This document shows positions 1-8,683 of a DNA stretch of 64,000 nt, one piece after another. Each line of letters opens with the position of its first letter. Positions within the stretch are counted from its first letter, which is position 1. The translations under genes were made by a program, and so were the position numbers. This DNA comes from Rubellimicrobium rubrum (GTDB lineage Bacteria; Pseudomonadota; Alphaproteobacteria; Rhodobacterales; Rhodobacteraceae): NCBI RefSeq assembly GCF_006152115.1, contig NZ_VDFU01000023.1, positions 1-64,000 on the forward strand, in the 5' to 3' direction. Below the pieces are notes generated by a model. The model ran no database searches. It was not told the DNA's origin and worked only from the letters and a program-made list of their open reading frames with translations.

Positions 1-68
1 CCCAGTCGTAGCGCCCAAGCCGGTCATGCACTAAGTCTGAACCCGGACCACCCGATTGGGGCAGGCCA
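1..68 (+). mobile_element. Right end of an IS3-family element (orfB tail plus terminal repeat)
   Basis: The first 34 bases read as the last codons of an IS3-family OrfB, ending in Lys-Pro-Val-Met-His and a TAA at 32-34. Bases 40-68 (ACCCGGACCACCCGATTGGG followed by GCAGGCCA) match the right terminal repeat of the IS3 element at 55996-56019 in this same window. The element runs off the left edge, so only its right tip is seen. The next base begins IS110 coding sequence, so the IS3 appears to have inserted into an IS110 transposase gene. Confidence 0.8.
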
Positions 69-667
69 GATCGAGAACCAGATCCGCGGGCTGGCCGTGG
101 CGTTTGGCGTCCGACTGCCTCGCGGACTGAGCTCCGCGTTCGTCCACCAGGTGATCACCATGAGCAACGGCATCATTGGTCTGTCTGCCGCCATGCGCGG
201 CCTCCTCGCGGCGCGAGACGCGGTGCTCGGGGCGGTCGCGGCCATCGACGCCGACATGAAGCGGCTCGTGCGCGCCTCTGATGCCTGCCGCCGCCTCATG
301 ACCATTCCGGGCGTGGGCCAGCTGACCGCGCTCGCCTTCACCGCCGCCATTGACGATCCGAGTCCTTTCGCCGCTCACGCGATCTCGGCGCCACCCTTGG
401 CTTGGTGCCGCGCCGATACCAGTCAGGCGAGTTCGACTACACCGGCAGCATCTCCAAGGCTGGCGACCGGCGCGTACGAACCCTGCTTTACGAGGCCGCC
501 AACGTCATGCTGACCCGATACACAAGGGCGAGCTGAAGCTGAAGACGTGGGCCTTCGCCATCGCCAAGCGATCGAACATGCGCAAGGCGAGGGTCGCGCT
601 CGCGCGCCGGCTCGCCATCATCATGCATGCCATGCTTCGGCACGGCACCGAGTTCCAGCCAACCTGA
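69..667 (+). pseudogene. IS110-family transposase, C-terminal remnant with frameshifts
   Basis: The translation contains the hallmark transposase-20 segment of IS110 enzymes. In one frame it reads CRRLMTIPGVGQLTALAF, then in a second frame LVPRRYQSGEFDYTGSISK and an EAANVMLTRY helix, and in a third frame the closing part KLKTWAFAIAKRSNMRKA up to a TGA at 665-667. At least two frameshifts (near 370 and 520) separate the three pieces. The N-terminal DEDD catalytic domain is missing because an IS3 end abuts the fragment at 68. It is non-functional as it stands. Confidence 0.85.
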
Positions 668-1021
668 CCTTCGATCTTCGCCCGTACCCCAGACAGGAGG
701 CCGCACCGAGCTCCCGAGCGGGAGCAACGCCCGAGGGAGGGAGCAGACGACGGCGCGAATTCTGTAGCATGCGGCCAATCTCGTCGGCCGACTGCGTCTT
801 CAACCAAGCCGCCCTGCACCCAGCTGACCCCATCAAGTGCCACTCAAGCACGCAGAGAACGCAGGCGCCCAAGGGCATAGGCCCGCTCAGAACTGAGCCA
901 TCAGATCTTGCCCCATTAGAGAACAGAATTCTTGATATACGCACCAGTCCTCGATTAGCGCACCGCCGCTTCCAGTGCCACGCTTGTTGACTGGACGGCT
1001 GATCGAGTTGAGCGTGGCGGG
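668..1021. other. Intergenic, no gene recognised
   Basis: About 350 bases between the IS110 remnant and the AlaE gene. The open frames here have no recognisable product and no ribosome binding site. It must hold the promoter of the exporter gene, but no clear -35/-10 pair was found. Confidence 0.4.
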
Positions 1022-1456
1022 ATGCGCTCTTTCCTCGCCGACACCTTAGCCCTTCTCGTATTCTTCACGAGCACAGGGGTGCTGAACGAGCGCTTCGTCG
1101 CAGGCATGGACTGGGACGAGGTGGCACGGTCGCGCGGCATTGGCGCCGCCCTCATGGTGCTCACCGCACGGCCCTACGGGCTATGGCGGGGCTGGGTGCT
1201 GGGCCGGTTCGCTGGGGAGGGCCGGCGCTCGCAACTCGTTTGGGACACGATTGCCTTGGTCAGCTTCCAGGTGCCGATCTATGCCGCCATCCTGGTGGCC
1301 GGCGGAGCCGAGGGCGCCGAGGTCGTCCAAGGCTGCCTCGGGGTGACCGTCATCATGCTGGTCTCGGGTCGGCCTTACGGCCTGTGGCTCGACTGGGTGC
1401 GCTCCTGCTTTGGCCTGCCGCCCGGGGGCGAACGGCCCATGAGCCTGCAAAGCTGA
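1022..1456 (+). CDS. alaE: L-alanine exporter, AlaE family
   Basis: A 144-residue membrane protein that matches the AlaE family in length (about 149 in E. coli) and architecture. An N-terminal Ala-Asp-Thr-Leu-Ala helix is followed by the family's internally repeated signature ARPYGLWRGW (near residue 49) and GRPYGLWLDW (near residue 117), and by a Phe-Gln-Val-Pro-Ile-Tyr helix near 83. AlaE exports L-alanine by proton exchange at the inner membrane. The first in-frame ATG is used. The Shine-Dalgarno is weak (GCGTGGCGGG). Monocistronic, with no partner gene next to it. Confidence 0.85.
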   Translation: MRSFLADTLALLVFFTSTGVLNERFVAGMDWDEVARSRGIGAALMVLTARPYGLWRGWVLGRFAGEGRRSQLVWDTIALVSFQVPIYAAILVAGGAEGAEVVQGCLGVTVIMLVSGRPYGLWLDWVRSCFGLPPGGERPMSLQS

Positions 1457-1618
1457 AGCCGCGCCGCGCCTCGCGGTCAAAACAAGAGGTCCGCAAAGGA
1501 CGTCAGGTTCGGCAAGATCCGGGGATCGTTGCGGTGAGATGGATCGCGTGGACCCAGAGTTCGCCCTGTCCGTTATGGGATCGGCCCGTCAGGGCGGTAG
1601 CTCGGAGAGTGACGGCGG

Positions 1619-3517
1619 ATGCCCAGCGACGACCCCGCGGACGTCCTGCTCAAGCAGCAGAAGGTGCTGGCCGACTTCGGCAGCGTCGCGTTGCAATCCG
1701 AGGACCTCGACGCGGTGCTGACCGAGGCCTGCCGTCTGGTGGGCGAGGCGCTCGGCACCGAGCGGGCCAAGGTGCTGGAGATCGAGGCCGGAGGCCAGAG
1801 CCTGCTGGTGCGCGCCGGCGTGGGCTGGGCGCCGGACGTCGTGGGTCATGTTCACCTGCCCATGGACGAGCACTCCTCCGAAACCTACGCCATCAAGGCG
1901 GGCGAGCCCGTCATCACGCAAGACATCCGCACGGAGACGCGCTTCGGCCTGCCCGACTTCCTGACGGACGCGGGCGTGGTGGCCCTCGTGAACGTGCCCA
2001 TCGTCTTGCCGGGGCAGCGGGCCTATGGCCTTCTCCAGCTCGACGACACCGTGCCCCGCGACTTTGACCAGCACGACATCGAGTTCCTGCGCACCTACGC
2101 CATCATCCTCGGCCCGGTGATCGACCGCCTGCACAAGGTCGCAGCACTACGGACCAGCGAGGAGCGCTTCCGGCTCACGGTGGAGACCGCGACCGACTAC
2201 GCCATCCTGACCACCGACAACGAGGACCGCATCATCGACTGGCTGCCCGGGGCCGAGGCCGTGTTCGGCTGGAGCGCGCAGGAAGCGATCGGACAACCGG
2301 CCGCCATCCTCTTCACGCCGGAGGACCGGGAGGCCGGCCGGCCCGAATGGGAGAACGAGACGGCGCGGCGCGAGGGCCATGCTCCCAACGTGCGCTGGCA
2401 CTTGCGCAAGGACGGCGCGCGCGTCTTCATCGAAGGCTCGGTCTGGCGCTTGCATGATGCCCAGGGGGAGCCCCGGGGGTTCCTCAAGATCGGCCAGGAC
2501 GTGACCGAGCGGCGGGAGGCTGACGAGCGGCTGCGCACGCTCATGCAGAACATCCCGCAACTCATCTGGCGGGCCCGAGACACCGGTGACTGGATCTGGG
2601 CCAGCCCGCAGTGGCTGGACTTCACCGGACAGAGCCAGGAGCAGAGCCGCGGCCAGGGGTGGCTGGACGTGGTCCACCCCGACGACCGCGCTCGCGCGCG
2701 GGTGGCCTGGTTCGAGGCCCGCGAGCATGGCGGTCTCGACGTCGAATTCAGGGTCCGACGCGCGAAGGATGGCGCCTGGCTGTGGCACCAGACCCGCGCC
2801 CATCCCATGCTCGACAGCGGAAACGGCCACGTCGAGTGGCTCGGAACCACCAACGAGGTGCATGTCCTGAAGGAGCTTCAGGAGCGCCAGGCCGTGATGG
2901 TGAACGAGCTTCAGCACCGCACGCGCAACCTCATCGGGGTGGTGAGCTCGATCGCGACCCAGATCATGGCGCATACGGGGCCGACCGACGCGTTTCGCGA
3001 AGAATTCCACCAACGCCTGGCCGCCCTGTCGCGGGTTCAGGACCTGCTGTCCCGCGCGGAGCAGGAGCCCGTCACCCTGCGCGCACTCCTCCAGCTCGAG
3101 CTCGACGCCATGGGCGCGACCAAGGGCGACGGGATCCGGCTCGACGGACCGACCGTCCGCATCCGGCCCACCATTGTGCAGATCCTCGCGCTGGTGCTGC
3201 ATGAGCTGACGACCAACGCCCGCAAGTATGGGGCCTTGTCAGACGGCGGTGGCCGGCTCGGTGTCGAGTGGCAGGTGCGGCAGGACAAAGGCGGGCGGTG
3301 GCTCCTGATCGAATGGCGGGAAGAGGATCTGCTCCCCTCAGCCCAAGGCGCCTCGACGATCCGACAGGGCGGCGGCTATGGGCGGCGGCTCATCGAACGC
3401 GCGTTGCCGTTCACGCTCGACGCCCAGACCACCTATGTGGTGGAGCCGACGGAGATCCGCTGCACCATAGACCTGCCGCTCGACCGACCAGGCCAGGACG
3501 GGAGACACGCTGGATGA
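1619..3517 (+). CDS. GAF-PAS-PAS hybrid sensor, HWE-family histidine kinase
   Basis: A 632-residue soluble sensor kinase. A GAF domain spans roughly residues 20-165 and two PAS domains follow (about 170-290 and 295-410), each ending in the typical PAC segment (IGQDVTERREAD and a GTTNEVH strand). The kinase core has the HWE-type H box NELQHRTRNLIGVV, with the phospho-accepting His near residue 433. It then has the N box HELTTNARKYGAL and the IEWREE segment carrying the Trp and Glu that name the family. No transmembrane segment is present, so the input is cytoplasmic. The stop codon overlaps the start of a single-domain response regulator (ATGA), so the pair is a translationally coupled two-component system. 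The signal is not deducible. Confidence 0.93.
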   Translation: MPSDDPADVLLKQQKVLADFGSVALQSEDLDAVLTEACRLVGEALGTERAKVLEIEAGGQSLLVRAGVGWAPDVVGHVHLPMDEHSSETYAIKAGEPVITQDIRTETRFGLPDFLTDAGVVALVNVPIVLPGQRAYGLLQLDDTVPRDFDQHDIEFLRTYAIILGPVIDRLHKVAALRTSEERFRLTVETATDYAILTTDNEDRIIDWLPGAEAVFGWSAQEAIGQPAAILFTPEDREAGRPEWENETARREGHAPNVRWHLRKDGARVFIEGSVWRLHDAQGEPRGFLKIGQDVTERREADERLRTLMQNIPQLIWRARDTGDWIWASPQWLDFTGQSQEQSRGQGWLDVVHPDDRARARVAWFEAREHGGLDVEFRVRRAKDGAWLWHQTRAHPMLDSGNGHVEWLGTTNEVHVLKELQERQAVMVNELQHRTRNLIGVVSSIATQIMAHTGPTDAFREEFHQRLAALSRVQDLLSRAEQEPVTLRALLQLELDAMGATKGDGIRLDGPTVRIRPTIVQILALVLHELTTNARKYGALSDGGGRLGVEWQVRQDKGGRWLLIEWREEDLLPSAQGASTIRQGGGYGRRLIERALPFTLDAQTTYVVEPTEIRCTIDLPLDRPGQDGRHAG

Positions 3518-3876
3518 ACCCAGATCAGGCCCTCGCCGGCCGGCGCATCCTCCTCGTGGAGGACGACTTCATCATCGCCGATGACGTCGCGGCCGCCTTC
3601 GGGTCCGCGGGGGCGGAGGTCGTCGGGCCCGCGGCGACCCCTCGGAAAGCCTTGGAGCTGATCAAACAAACCGAGCGGCTGGACGGGGCTATGCTGGACA
3701 TCAACCTACAAGGCGATCTGGTCTACGCGGTCGTCGATGCCTTGCAGGCGCGTGGCGTGCCGGTCATCTTCGCGTCCGGCTACGACCGCAGCGCCATCCC
3801 CGAGCGCTACGCCGACATCCCGTTTTGCGAGAAGCCGGTTGATCGCGCACGCTGTGCGAAGGACCTGTTCCGCTGA
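3514..3876 (+). CDS. Single-domain response regulator
   Basis: A 120-residue receiver domain without an output domain. The acidic pair is in LLVEDDFII, the phospho-acceptor Asp is in AMLDINLQGD, the conserved Ser/Thr position lies in FASGYD, and the Lys is in FCEKPVD. The ATG overlaps the kinase stop by four bases (ATGA), which fixes the start and indicates coupling. HWE kinases often signal through such lone receivers, and this one is the natural partner of the kinase just upstream. Confidence 0.92.
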   Translation: MNPDQALAGRRILLVEDDFIIADDVAAAFGSAGAEVVGPAATPRKALELIKQTERLDGAMLDINLQGDLVYAVVDALQARGVPVIFASGYDRSAIPERYADIPFCEKPVDRARCAKDLFR

Positions 3877-3900
3877 AGGAACACGGCCTCTTCAAAGGCC
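3866..3900 (+). terminator. Two short hairpins after the HK-RR operon, possible terminator
   Basis: TGTTCC-6-GGAACA (3866-3883) straddles the stop codon and GGCCT-6-AGGCC (3885-3900) follows, with a pyrimidine-rich stretch after it (GTTGCTTTCCTTT). Arms are only 5-6 bp, so this is a weak candidate. Confidence 0.35.
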
Positions 3901-3996
3901 CGTTGCTTTCCTTTGAGATGCGGTGGCTTTTCACACAGTCTGCACGATTACTGCACTCTCCCGATTCTTAAGCTCAACAACGTCAACTGGCTTTCC

Positions 3997-4416
3997 TTAG
4001 GCGGCCACCTCCGCATCCCGGGCGAGGTCGGCCAGCGTTGTCGTGTCAAGGCGGGCGGTGAAGGCGGCCTGTGCGTCGGCCATGGCTGCGCGCGCGGCCC
4101 CGTTGGCGGCGCGCTCCAGCAGGCAGGTCGGATCGCCGGAGGGCAACTCAAGCGCTAGGAGAGGCGGCGTGCCCAGGGCCTCGTAGACCCGCAGCAGCGT
4201 GATCTCTCTGAGCGGCCGGGCGAGTTGCCAGCCGCCCCCATGCCCCTTGGCGGAGATGACCAGACCCCCCTCCCTGAGGCCAGCCATGGTGCGCCGCACC
4301 ACGGCCGAGTCGGTGCCCAGCATCCCCGCCAACACCTCGGAGGTGAGCGGACCTGCCGCTTGGCCAAGATGGAGAAGGGCGTGGAGCACGCGAGGGAGGC
4401 GGCTGTCGCGGCGCAT
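3997..4416 (-). CDS. Rrf2-family transcriptional regulator
   Basis: A 139-residue protein with the Rrf2 plan. An N-terminal winged helix carries SRLPRVLHALLHL, LTSEVLAGMLGTDSAVVRR and GLVISAKGHGGGWQLAR, and a short dimerisation helix follows. It has a single Cys (near residue 99) and not the three-Cys cluster of Fe-S members such as IscR. It therefore probably resembles the YwnA/NsrR-like redox or drug-responsive branch without a cluster. The start at 4416 is chosen because GGAG lies 6-9 bases upstream. An upstream ATG at 4449 lacks a site. It is divergent from an MFS efflux pump, its likely target. Confidence 0.88.
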   Translation of the reverse strand: MRRDSRLPRVLHALLHLGQAAGPLTSEVLAGMLGTDSAVVRRTMAGLREGGLVISAKGHGGGWQLARPLREITLLRVYEALGTPPLLALELPSGDPTCLLERAANGAARAAMADAQAAFTARLDTTTLADLARDAEVAA

Positions 4417-4474
4417 GAACTCTCCATCGGCTACGCACGGGACGCTCACGTGCGCTTTGGTGACACATGACTGT

Positions 4475-4509
4475 TGACGTCGCTGATGTCACGTTGCATA
4501 TAGTGCAAC
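4475..4509. promoter_or_regulatory. Probable Rrf2 operator: two inverted repeats between regulator and pump
   Basis: In the 134-bp divergent region, TGACGTC-3-GATGTCA (4475-4491) is a 7-bp inverted repeat with one mismatch. GTTGCA-TATAG-TGCAAC (4493-4509) is a perfect 6-bp inverted repeat with a 5-bp centre. They sit 42-76 bp upstream of the pump ATG and 59-93 bp upstream of the regulator ATG, where a repressor could block both promoters. The binding role is inferred. Confidence 0.55.
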
Positions 4510-4550
4510 ATGAGTTTGGTTGACCTCTTTCGAGCAATCTGGAGTCCGCC

Positions 4551-6017
4551 ATGTCCAGCGCCGCCCTGCCTGCCCCCTCGGCTTCCATCCCTGCCGTCTC
4601 GGCAGGTGTCCATCCCCGCCGCTGGGCCGTGGCCTCGGTGCTGCTTGTGGCCTTCTTCATGAACATCGCCGACGTCACCATCGTGAACGTGGCACTGCCC
4701 TCGATCCAAGTGGGGCTCGGGGCCACCTCGACGCAGCTCCAGTGGGTGTCGGCTGCCTACCTCCTCCCCTTCGCCGCGCTTCTTTTGCCCTTTGGCCGCT
4801 TTGGAGACACGCTTGGGCGGCGGCGCGTGTTCCTCCTGGGCCTTGCAGGTTTCACGGGCGCCTCGCTCCTTTGCGGGTTGGCCCCTTCCGCAGAGGCGCT
4901 CATCGCCGCCCGCGCCCTCCAGGGTGCGGCGGCGGCTATGATGGTGCCGCAGGTGCTGGCCATCATCCACGTGATCTTCCCGCCCGAGGAAAAGGCGCAA
5001 GCGCTCCAGCTCACCTTTGTGGTGGGCTCGGCCGCGTCGGTCGCGGGCCCACTCGCGGGCGGGCTCCTGCTCGGCCTTGATGCCTGGAGCACCGGCTGGC
5101 GGAGTGTATTCCTGATCAATGTTCCCCTTGGCCTCGTGGCACTCCTTGCAGGCGCGCGGCTCCTGCCTGGGGACGGTGCGCGCGGCGGGATAGGCGGCCG
5201 AAGCGTGGACGGCCTGGGCGTAGCCCTGTCCGGCGCGGTCATGGTTCTGCTGGTGTTACCGCTGGTGGAGGGGCGCAGCTGGGGATGGCCGTGGTGGGGC
5301 TGGGTCATGATGGTCCTGGCCCTCGTCCTTGCCGTGATCTTCGCGTTGTGGGAGCGCCGGCAGGCGTCCCGGGGGTTCGCGCAACTCCTCCCAGCCGCGC
5401 TGCTCGGGCGCCCGAGCTTCCTGCGCGGCCTCGCCCTCGTGACCCTCTTCTTCAGCGGCATCCCGGGGCTGTTCCTCGTTTTGGCGCTTCTCCTCCAGTC
5501 GGGGCTGGGGCTCACGCCGCTCGCCTCGGGCTTGACGACATTACCCTTTCCTTTGGGTGTGATGGCGTCGGTGGTGCTGGCGCGGTGGGTGACAGGCGAG
5601 TCCACGGGCCGCGTTGTCTTGGGTGCGCTCCTCCTTGCAGGCGGCATGGGCACGCTCCTCGTCAGCCTGCGCGTCGCGGGCGGGGCCATCGCGCCCTTGG
5701 GACTCCTGCCTTCCCTTTTCGCCGCAGGAGTCGGCATGGGCTTGGCAGCGTCCGCTCTCTTTGGGGCCGTGTTGGCCACGGTGCCGGCCGAGAGCGCGGG
5801 GGCAGGGTCGGGCGCGCTCCAGGCCATGCAGCAGTTGGGATCCGTCTTGGGTATCGCGCTTGTGGGGCAGATCTTCTTCGCTCGGCTTGGGGAGGAGAGT
5901 GGGTCTGACGCCTACGCCGCCGCGGGAGCCGCTGCCGCGGCCTATCCTGCGGCGATCTACGCCGTCTTGGCCCTGGGGCTTCTCGCGACGAGGCGGCCCG
6001 TGCGGACGCAGGCATGA
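4551..6017 (+). CDS. MFS efflux pump, DHA2 (EmrB/QacA) type
   Basis: A 488-residue polytopic protein with about 14 hydrophobic helices, typical of DHA2 drug:proton antiporters. It carries motif D1 (ADVTIVNVALPSIQ near residue 40), motif A (GRFGDTLGRRRVFL near 82) and a motif-C-like GPLAGGLLLG near 167. GGAG lies 6 bases before the ATG. The divergent Rrf2 gene and the two inverted repeats suggest inducible efflux of a toxic compound. The stop overlaps the next gene, a methyltransferase, by ATGA, so the two were co-translated. Confidence 0.9.
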   Translation: MSSAALPAPSASIPAVSAGVHPRRWAVASVLLVAFFMNIADVTIVNVALPSIQVGLGATSTQLQWVSAAYLLPFAALLLPFGRFGDTLGRRRVFLLGLAGFTGASLLCGLAPSAEALIAARALQGAAAAMMVPQVLAIIHVIFPPEEKAQALQLTFVVGSAASVAGPLAGGLLLGLDAWSTGWRSVFLINVPLGLVALLAGARLLPGDGARGGIGGRSVDGLGVALSGAVMVLLVLPLVEGRSWGWPWWGWVMMVLALVLAVIFALWERRQASRGFAQLLPAALLGRPSFLRGLALVTLFFSGIPGLFLVLALLLQSGLGLTPLASGLTTLPFPLGVMASVVLARWVTGESTGRVVLGALLLAGGMGTLLVSLRVAGGAIAPLGLLPSLFAAGVGMGLAASALFGAVLATVPAESAGAGSGALQAMQQLGSVLGIALVGQIFFARLGEESGSDAYAAAGAAAAAYPAAIYAVLALGLLATRRPVRTQA

Positions 6018-6672
6018 ACACAGGCACGAGCAGGAAGACCAGCATGGACGATCCATCTCCATCGGAGCGGTTCTGGGAAGATCGCTACCGGAACGCCTCG
6101 CCTGTCACGTCTGGACGCCCCAGCGCAGCACTTGCATGCTTCGCAGAAGGGCTGACCCCCGGGCGTGCGCTGGACCTGGGCTGTGGCAAGGGCGACGACT
6201 CGGTCTGGCTCGCACATCGGGGCTGGAAGTTGTTGGCGGTGGACATCTCCGCCTCGGCGCTGGCCATCGTTGAGGCGAACGCCCAAGCCGCGGGTGTGGC
6301 TGGGCGCGTGCGCGTCGAGCCTCACGATCTCGGGCAGAGCTTCCCCTCAGGCCGCTTCGACCTCGTCTCAGCCATGTTCCTGGAGTCGCCCGTCGAGGGC
6401 TTCGCGCGGCCCATGATCCTGCGGCGCGCAGCTGAGGCGGTGGCACCTGGGGGCCTTCTCCTGATTGCGACCCACGGCTCACGCTCGCCCTGGTCGAGCG
6501 CCCCGCCCGATTGGCCTACCTCTCGCCCGAGGAAGCCCTGGCCGAACTCGCCCTTGATGAGGGCGCCTGGAAGCGGGTGTTCGTGGGCGGTACCGAACGC
6601 GAGGCCACCGGCCCGGGCGGGCAAGTGGCGACGGTCAAGGACACCGTCCTCGCGCTCAGGCGAGAGACGTAA
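6014..6672 (+). pseudogene. Class I SAM-dependent methyltransferase, single frameshift
   Basis: The N-terminal part is a clear methyltransferase: FWEDRY, the SAM-binding ALDLGCGKGDDSVWLA (near residue 54), AVDISASAL and the acidic strand FDLVSAMFLE. Near 6480-6510 the frame changes, and the family C-terminus continues in the next frame (LSPEEALAELALDEGAWKRV, then GGTEREATGPGG) to TAA at 6670-6672. One indel separates the two parts. If it is a sequencing error the gene would encode a protein of about 219 residues. The start overlaps the MFS stop (ATGA). Linked to the Rrf2/MFS unit, the enzyme may modify a xenobiotic. Confidence 0.85.
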
Positions 6673-6712
6673 GCCTGAAGGCAAGCCGCCGAGGCGCTTA
6701 CCCGTGCGCCGA

Positions 6713-7227
6713 TCACGATTGGCGCACCTCTCCTTGGGTGCGCTGAGACGGGGTGCCATCGCTCTTCGGGCGGCAGCACTCCATCAGGATCGCCTCGCCC
6801 CATGGCGTCGTCACCGGGCCACCGACGACCCGGAAGCCCGCCTTCTCATAGGCGCGGATGGCTCGCGCATTCCGGGGATGTGGGTCCGTGCCCACAGCCG
6901 GTGCACCGGCAGCGAACAAGCACCCGACGTGCTGGCGCCGAACGCCGAACCATGGCCGCGGCCCAGCATGTCTGCCTCGCCGATGAACTGGTCGAGGCCG
7001 CGCGAGCCCGGCGGAAGGTGGGCGAAGTGATGGCCGTCCCAAGCGTGCGGGTCGTAGTCTTGCGCGAACGCGAAGGGCCGACCGTCGAACTCTACAATCC
7101 ACTTGACCACGCCGTCCTCGGCAAGCTCCTCCGGCCCGTCCGCGACGCCCCACCACTCGACCACGTGCGGAGCGGCGCGCCAGCAGGCTAACAGCGCGAG
7201 GTCGCTCTCTCCAATAGGCCTGAAGCG
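6713..7227 (-). pseudogene. GNAT acetyltransferase (AAC(6')-like), startless and frameshifted
   Basis: The frame begins directly after the TetR stop codon (TAG, 7228-7230) with RFRPIGESDLALLACW, then HVVEWWG and HLPPGSRGLDQFIG, and the acetyl-CoA loop GRGHGSAF. Near 6940 it shifts frame and continues as DPHPRNARAIRAYEKAGFRV to a stop at 6713. This is the layout of aminoglycoside 6'-N-acetyltransferase-like GNATs. No start codon exists between the TetR stop and the conserved N-terminus, so the 5' end is lost, and the internal frameshift is a second lesion. It is probably a relic. Confidence 0.8.
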
Positions 7228-7821
7228 CTAAGGCGAGGCCTCGGACGAGCCCTGGCTTGCGAGGATTGCATCATCCATGTTGTCCACCCTGAGAGCCGGC
7301 GCTCTGTGCGGCGCCAGTTGATAGAGGCTATGGGCTACTTGGTCTGGATCCCCATCGATCGACAGGGACCCTTCTGCGACGCCAGTCTCGATGGCCGCCC
7401 TCAAGCGTTGGATGATCCCGGATATGCCTTGCTTCAGGGCCACGCGCATAGCTTCGGACAGGTCTACGACCTCGGCGCCCAGCTTCACGGCGAGACACTT
7501 GCCTTGGCGCTCAAGGAGGGACTGGGTCTCCTGCCAAGCTACGAAGTAGGTCATTAGGCGCTGCGCCATGGTTAGGCCGTGCCGGCGCAGCGTCTCGTCA
7601 AGGTCGGCCAGGTAGTCTTCGAAGGAGGCCGCGAGCATCGCATCGGCAAATGCGTCCTTGGAGCCGAAGCAATGGTAGAACGATCCCTTCGGCACCCCGG
7701 CCCCTGCTAGGATCTCGTTGAGGCCAACCGCGGAGAAGCTCTTGCCGGCCATGATGCGCTGCCCAGTTCCAAGGATACTTTGACGAACATCGAGCGTGTC
7801 TTGCGAGGCTGACTGGCTCAT
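7228..7821 (-). CDS. TetR/AcrR-family repressor
   Basis: A 197-residue regulator. The N-terminal helix-turn-helix (residues about 14-60) contains FSAVGLNEILAGAGVPKGSF and YHCFGSKDAFADAML, typical of the NemR/AcrR branch that senses electrophiles and drugs. The ligand domain is normal to about residue 170. The last 25 residues (APHRAPALRVDN...) do not look like a family C-terminus, so the end may be altered. Its TAG is the same codon that precedes the GNAT relic in frame. The former target gene on the divergent side appears lost, since only a LysR relic and a broken cupin lie there. Confidence 0.85.
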   Translation of the reverse strand: MSQSASQDTLDVRQSILGTGQRIMAGKSFSAVGLNEILAGAGVPKGSFYHCFGSKDAFADAMLAASFEDYLADLDETLRRHGLTMAQRLMTYFVAWQETQSLLERQGKCLAVKLGAEVVDLSEAMRVALKQGISGIIQRLRAAIETGVAEGSLSIDGDPDQVAHSLYQLAPHRAPALRVDNMDDAILASQGSSEASP

Positions 7822-7843
7822 GGGCGTCGTATGACGGATAATA

Positions 7844-7851
7844 GACCGGTC
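7844..7851. promoter_or_regulatory. Possible TetR operator core, GACCGGTC
   Basis: A perfect 8-bp palindrome within AATAGACCGGTCGTTCAG, 23 bp upstream of the tetR start. NemR-type repressors use TAGACC...GGTCTA boxes, and here one arm (TAGACC) is intact and the other degenerate. This is inferred from position and resemblance. Confidence 0.35.
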
Positions 7852-7981
7852 GTTCAGTACTTTCTTCAGAGGTTCGGGTTGGCGTTGTTCGAGGCGACGA
7901 GAACAGAAGGATTGGCCTGCGATTGGCTTGGCCTGTTGCTTTGGGTGCCGCGGCGTTCCACGGCTGCGCGTCCTCAGGATC

Positions 7982-8173
7982 GGGCTTGGCAGCGGCCAGC
8001 TGGCGGGCCCCTGACGCCCGCACGGCGATCATGTCGCGTTCGACCGCCTCGCCGAGCCGCACGCCCGCGTCGTAGCCCTCGGCGACGATGTCGAGTTCCT
8101 CGTCGGTGACCATGACATCCAGGCGCATGTGGGGATGAGCCTCAGCAAAGGGCGCCAGCAGCGGACCCGCAGG
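7982..8173 (-). pseudogene. LysR-type regulator, internal fragment of the effector domain
   Basis: About 64 codons match the start of a LysR substrate-binding domain: GPLLAPFAEAHPHMRLDV, then ELDIVAEGYDAGVRLGEAV and ERDMIAV. Helix-turn-helix and C-terminus are absent on both sides. The sequence loses similarity after the Ala-Ala-Lys-Pro near 7982. It is a remnant left by deletion or transposition. Confidence 0.65.
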
Positions 8174-8296
8174 ACGCTCCCGGCGATGGAGGGCACCGCC
8201 ACAGGGATGAGTGGGTCAGCCGCCAAAGGGTTGGCTTTGTTGACGGGACCAGGCTTCAGACGACAAATGGGTTAAACCAGAGGAGATGCCCCCTTG

Positions 8297-8663
8297 ATGC
8301 TGACTTCTACGCACCTGCTGTCCTCGTTCGATCAGATCACCGAGCCTTTGGTCGCCCAAGGTGGTCGGCCGCGTGAACGATCAGTACATCAAGGTGGCCA
8401 AGCTGAAGGGCCAGCTTGCCTGGCACGCGCACGCCGATGAGGACGAGCTGTTCCTTGTCATGCGCGGCAGGCTGCGCATCGAGTTCGAGGACCATGCGGT
8501 CGAACTCGGCGAAGGCGACTTCCTGACAGTCCCTCGTGGCGTTAGGCACAACCCCGTCGCCGACGAGGAGTGCTGGATCGTCCTTATCGAGACGGTTACG
8601 ACAAAGCACACGGGCGACGTCCACACGGACCGGACGCGGTCGCTGCAGGAGCAGCTTGCGTAG
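8297..8663 (+). pseudogene. Cupin-domain protein, one-base frameshift near the start
   Basis: From 8361 onward the frame is a normal single-domain cupin: LKGQLAWHAHADEDELFLVM with the His/His/Glu metal-ligand pattern of cupin motif 1, then GEGDFLTVPRGVRHNP, motif 2 with its His. The expected N-terminus, SSFDQITEP followed by WSPKVVGRVND, is present, but the two parts are out of frame. One extra T in CCTTTGG (8345-8350) explains it. AGGAG lies upstream of the ATG at 8297. A single-T insertion could be a sequencing error. Confidence 0.8.
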
Positions 8664-8683
8664 GTTCAACCGTCTCACGCGGC

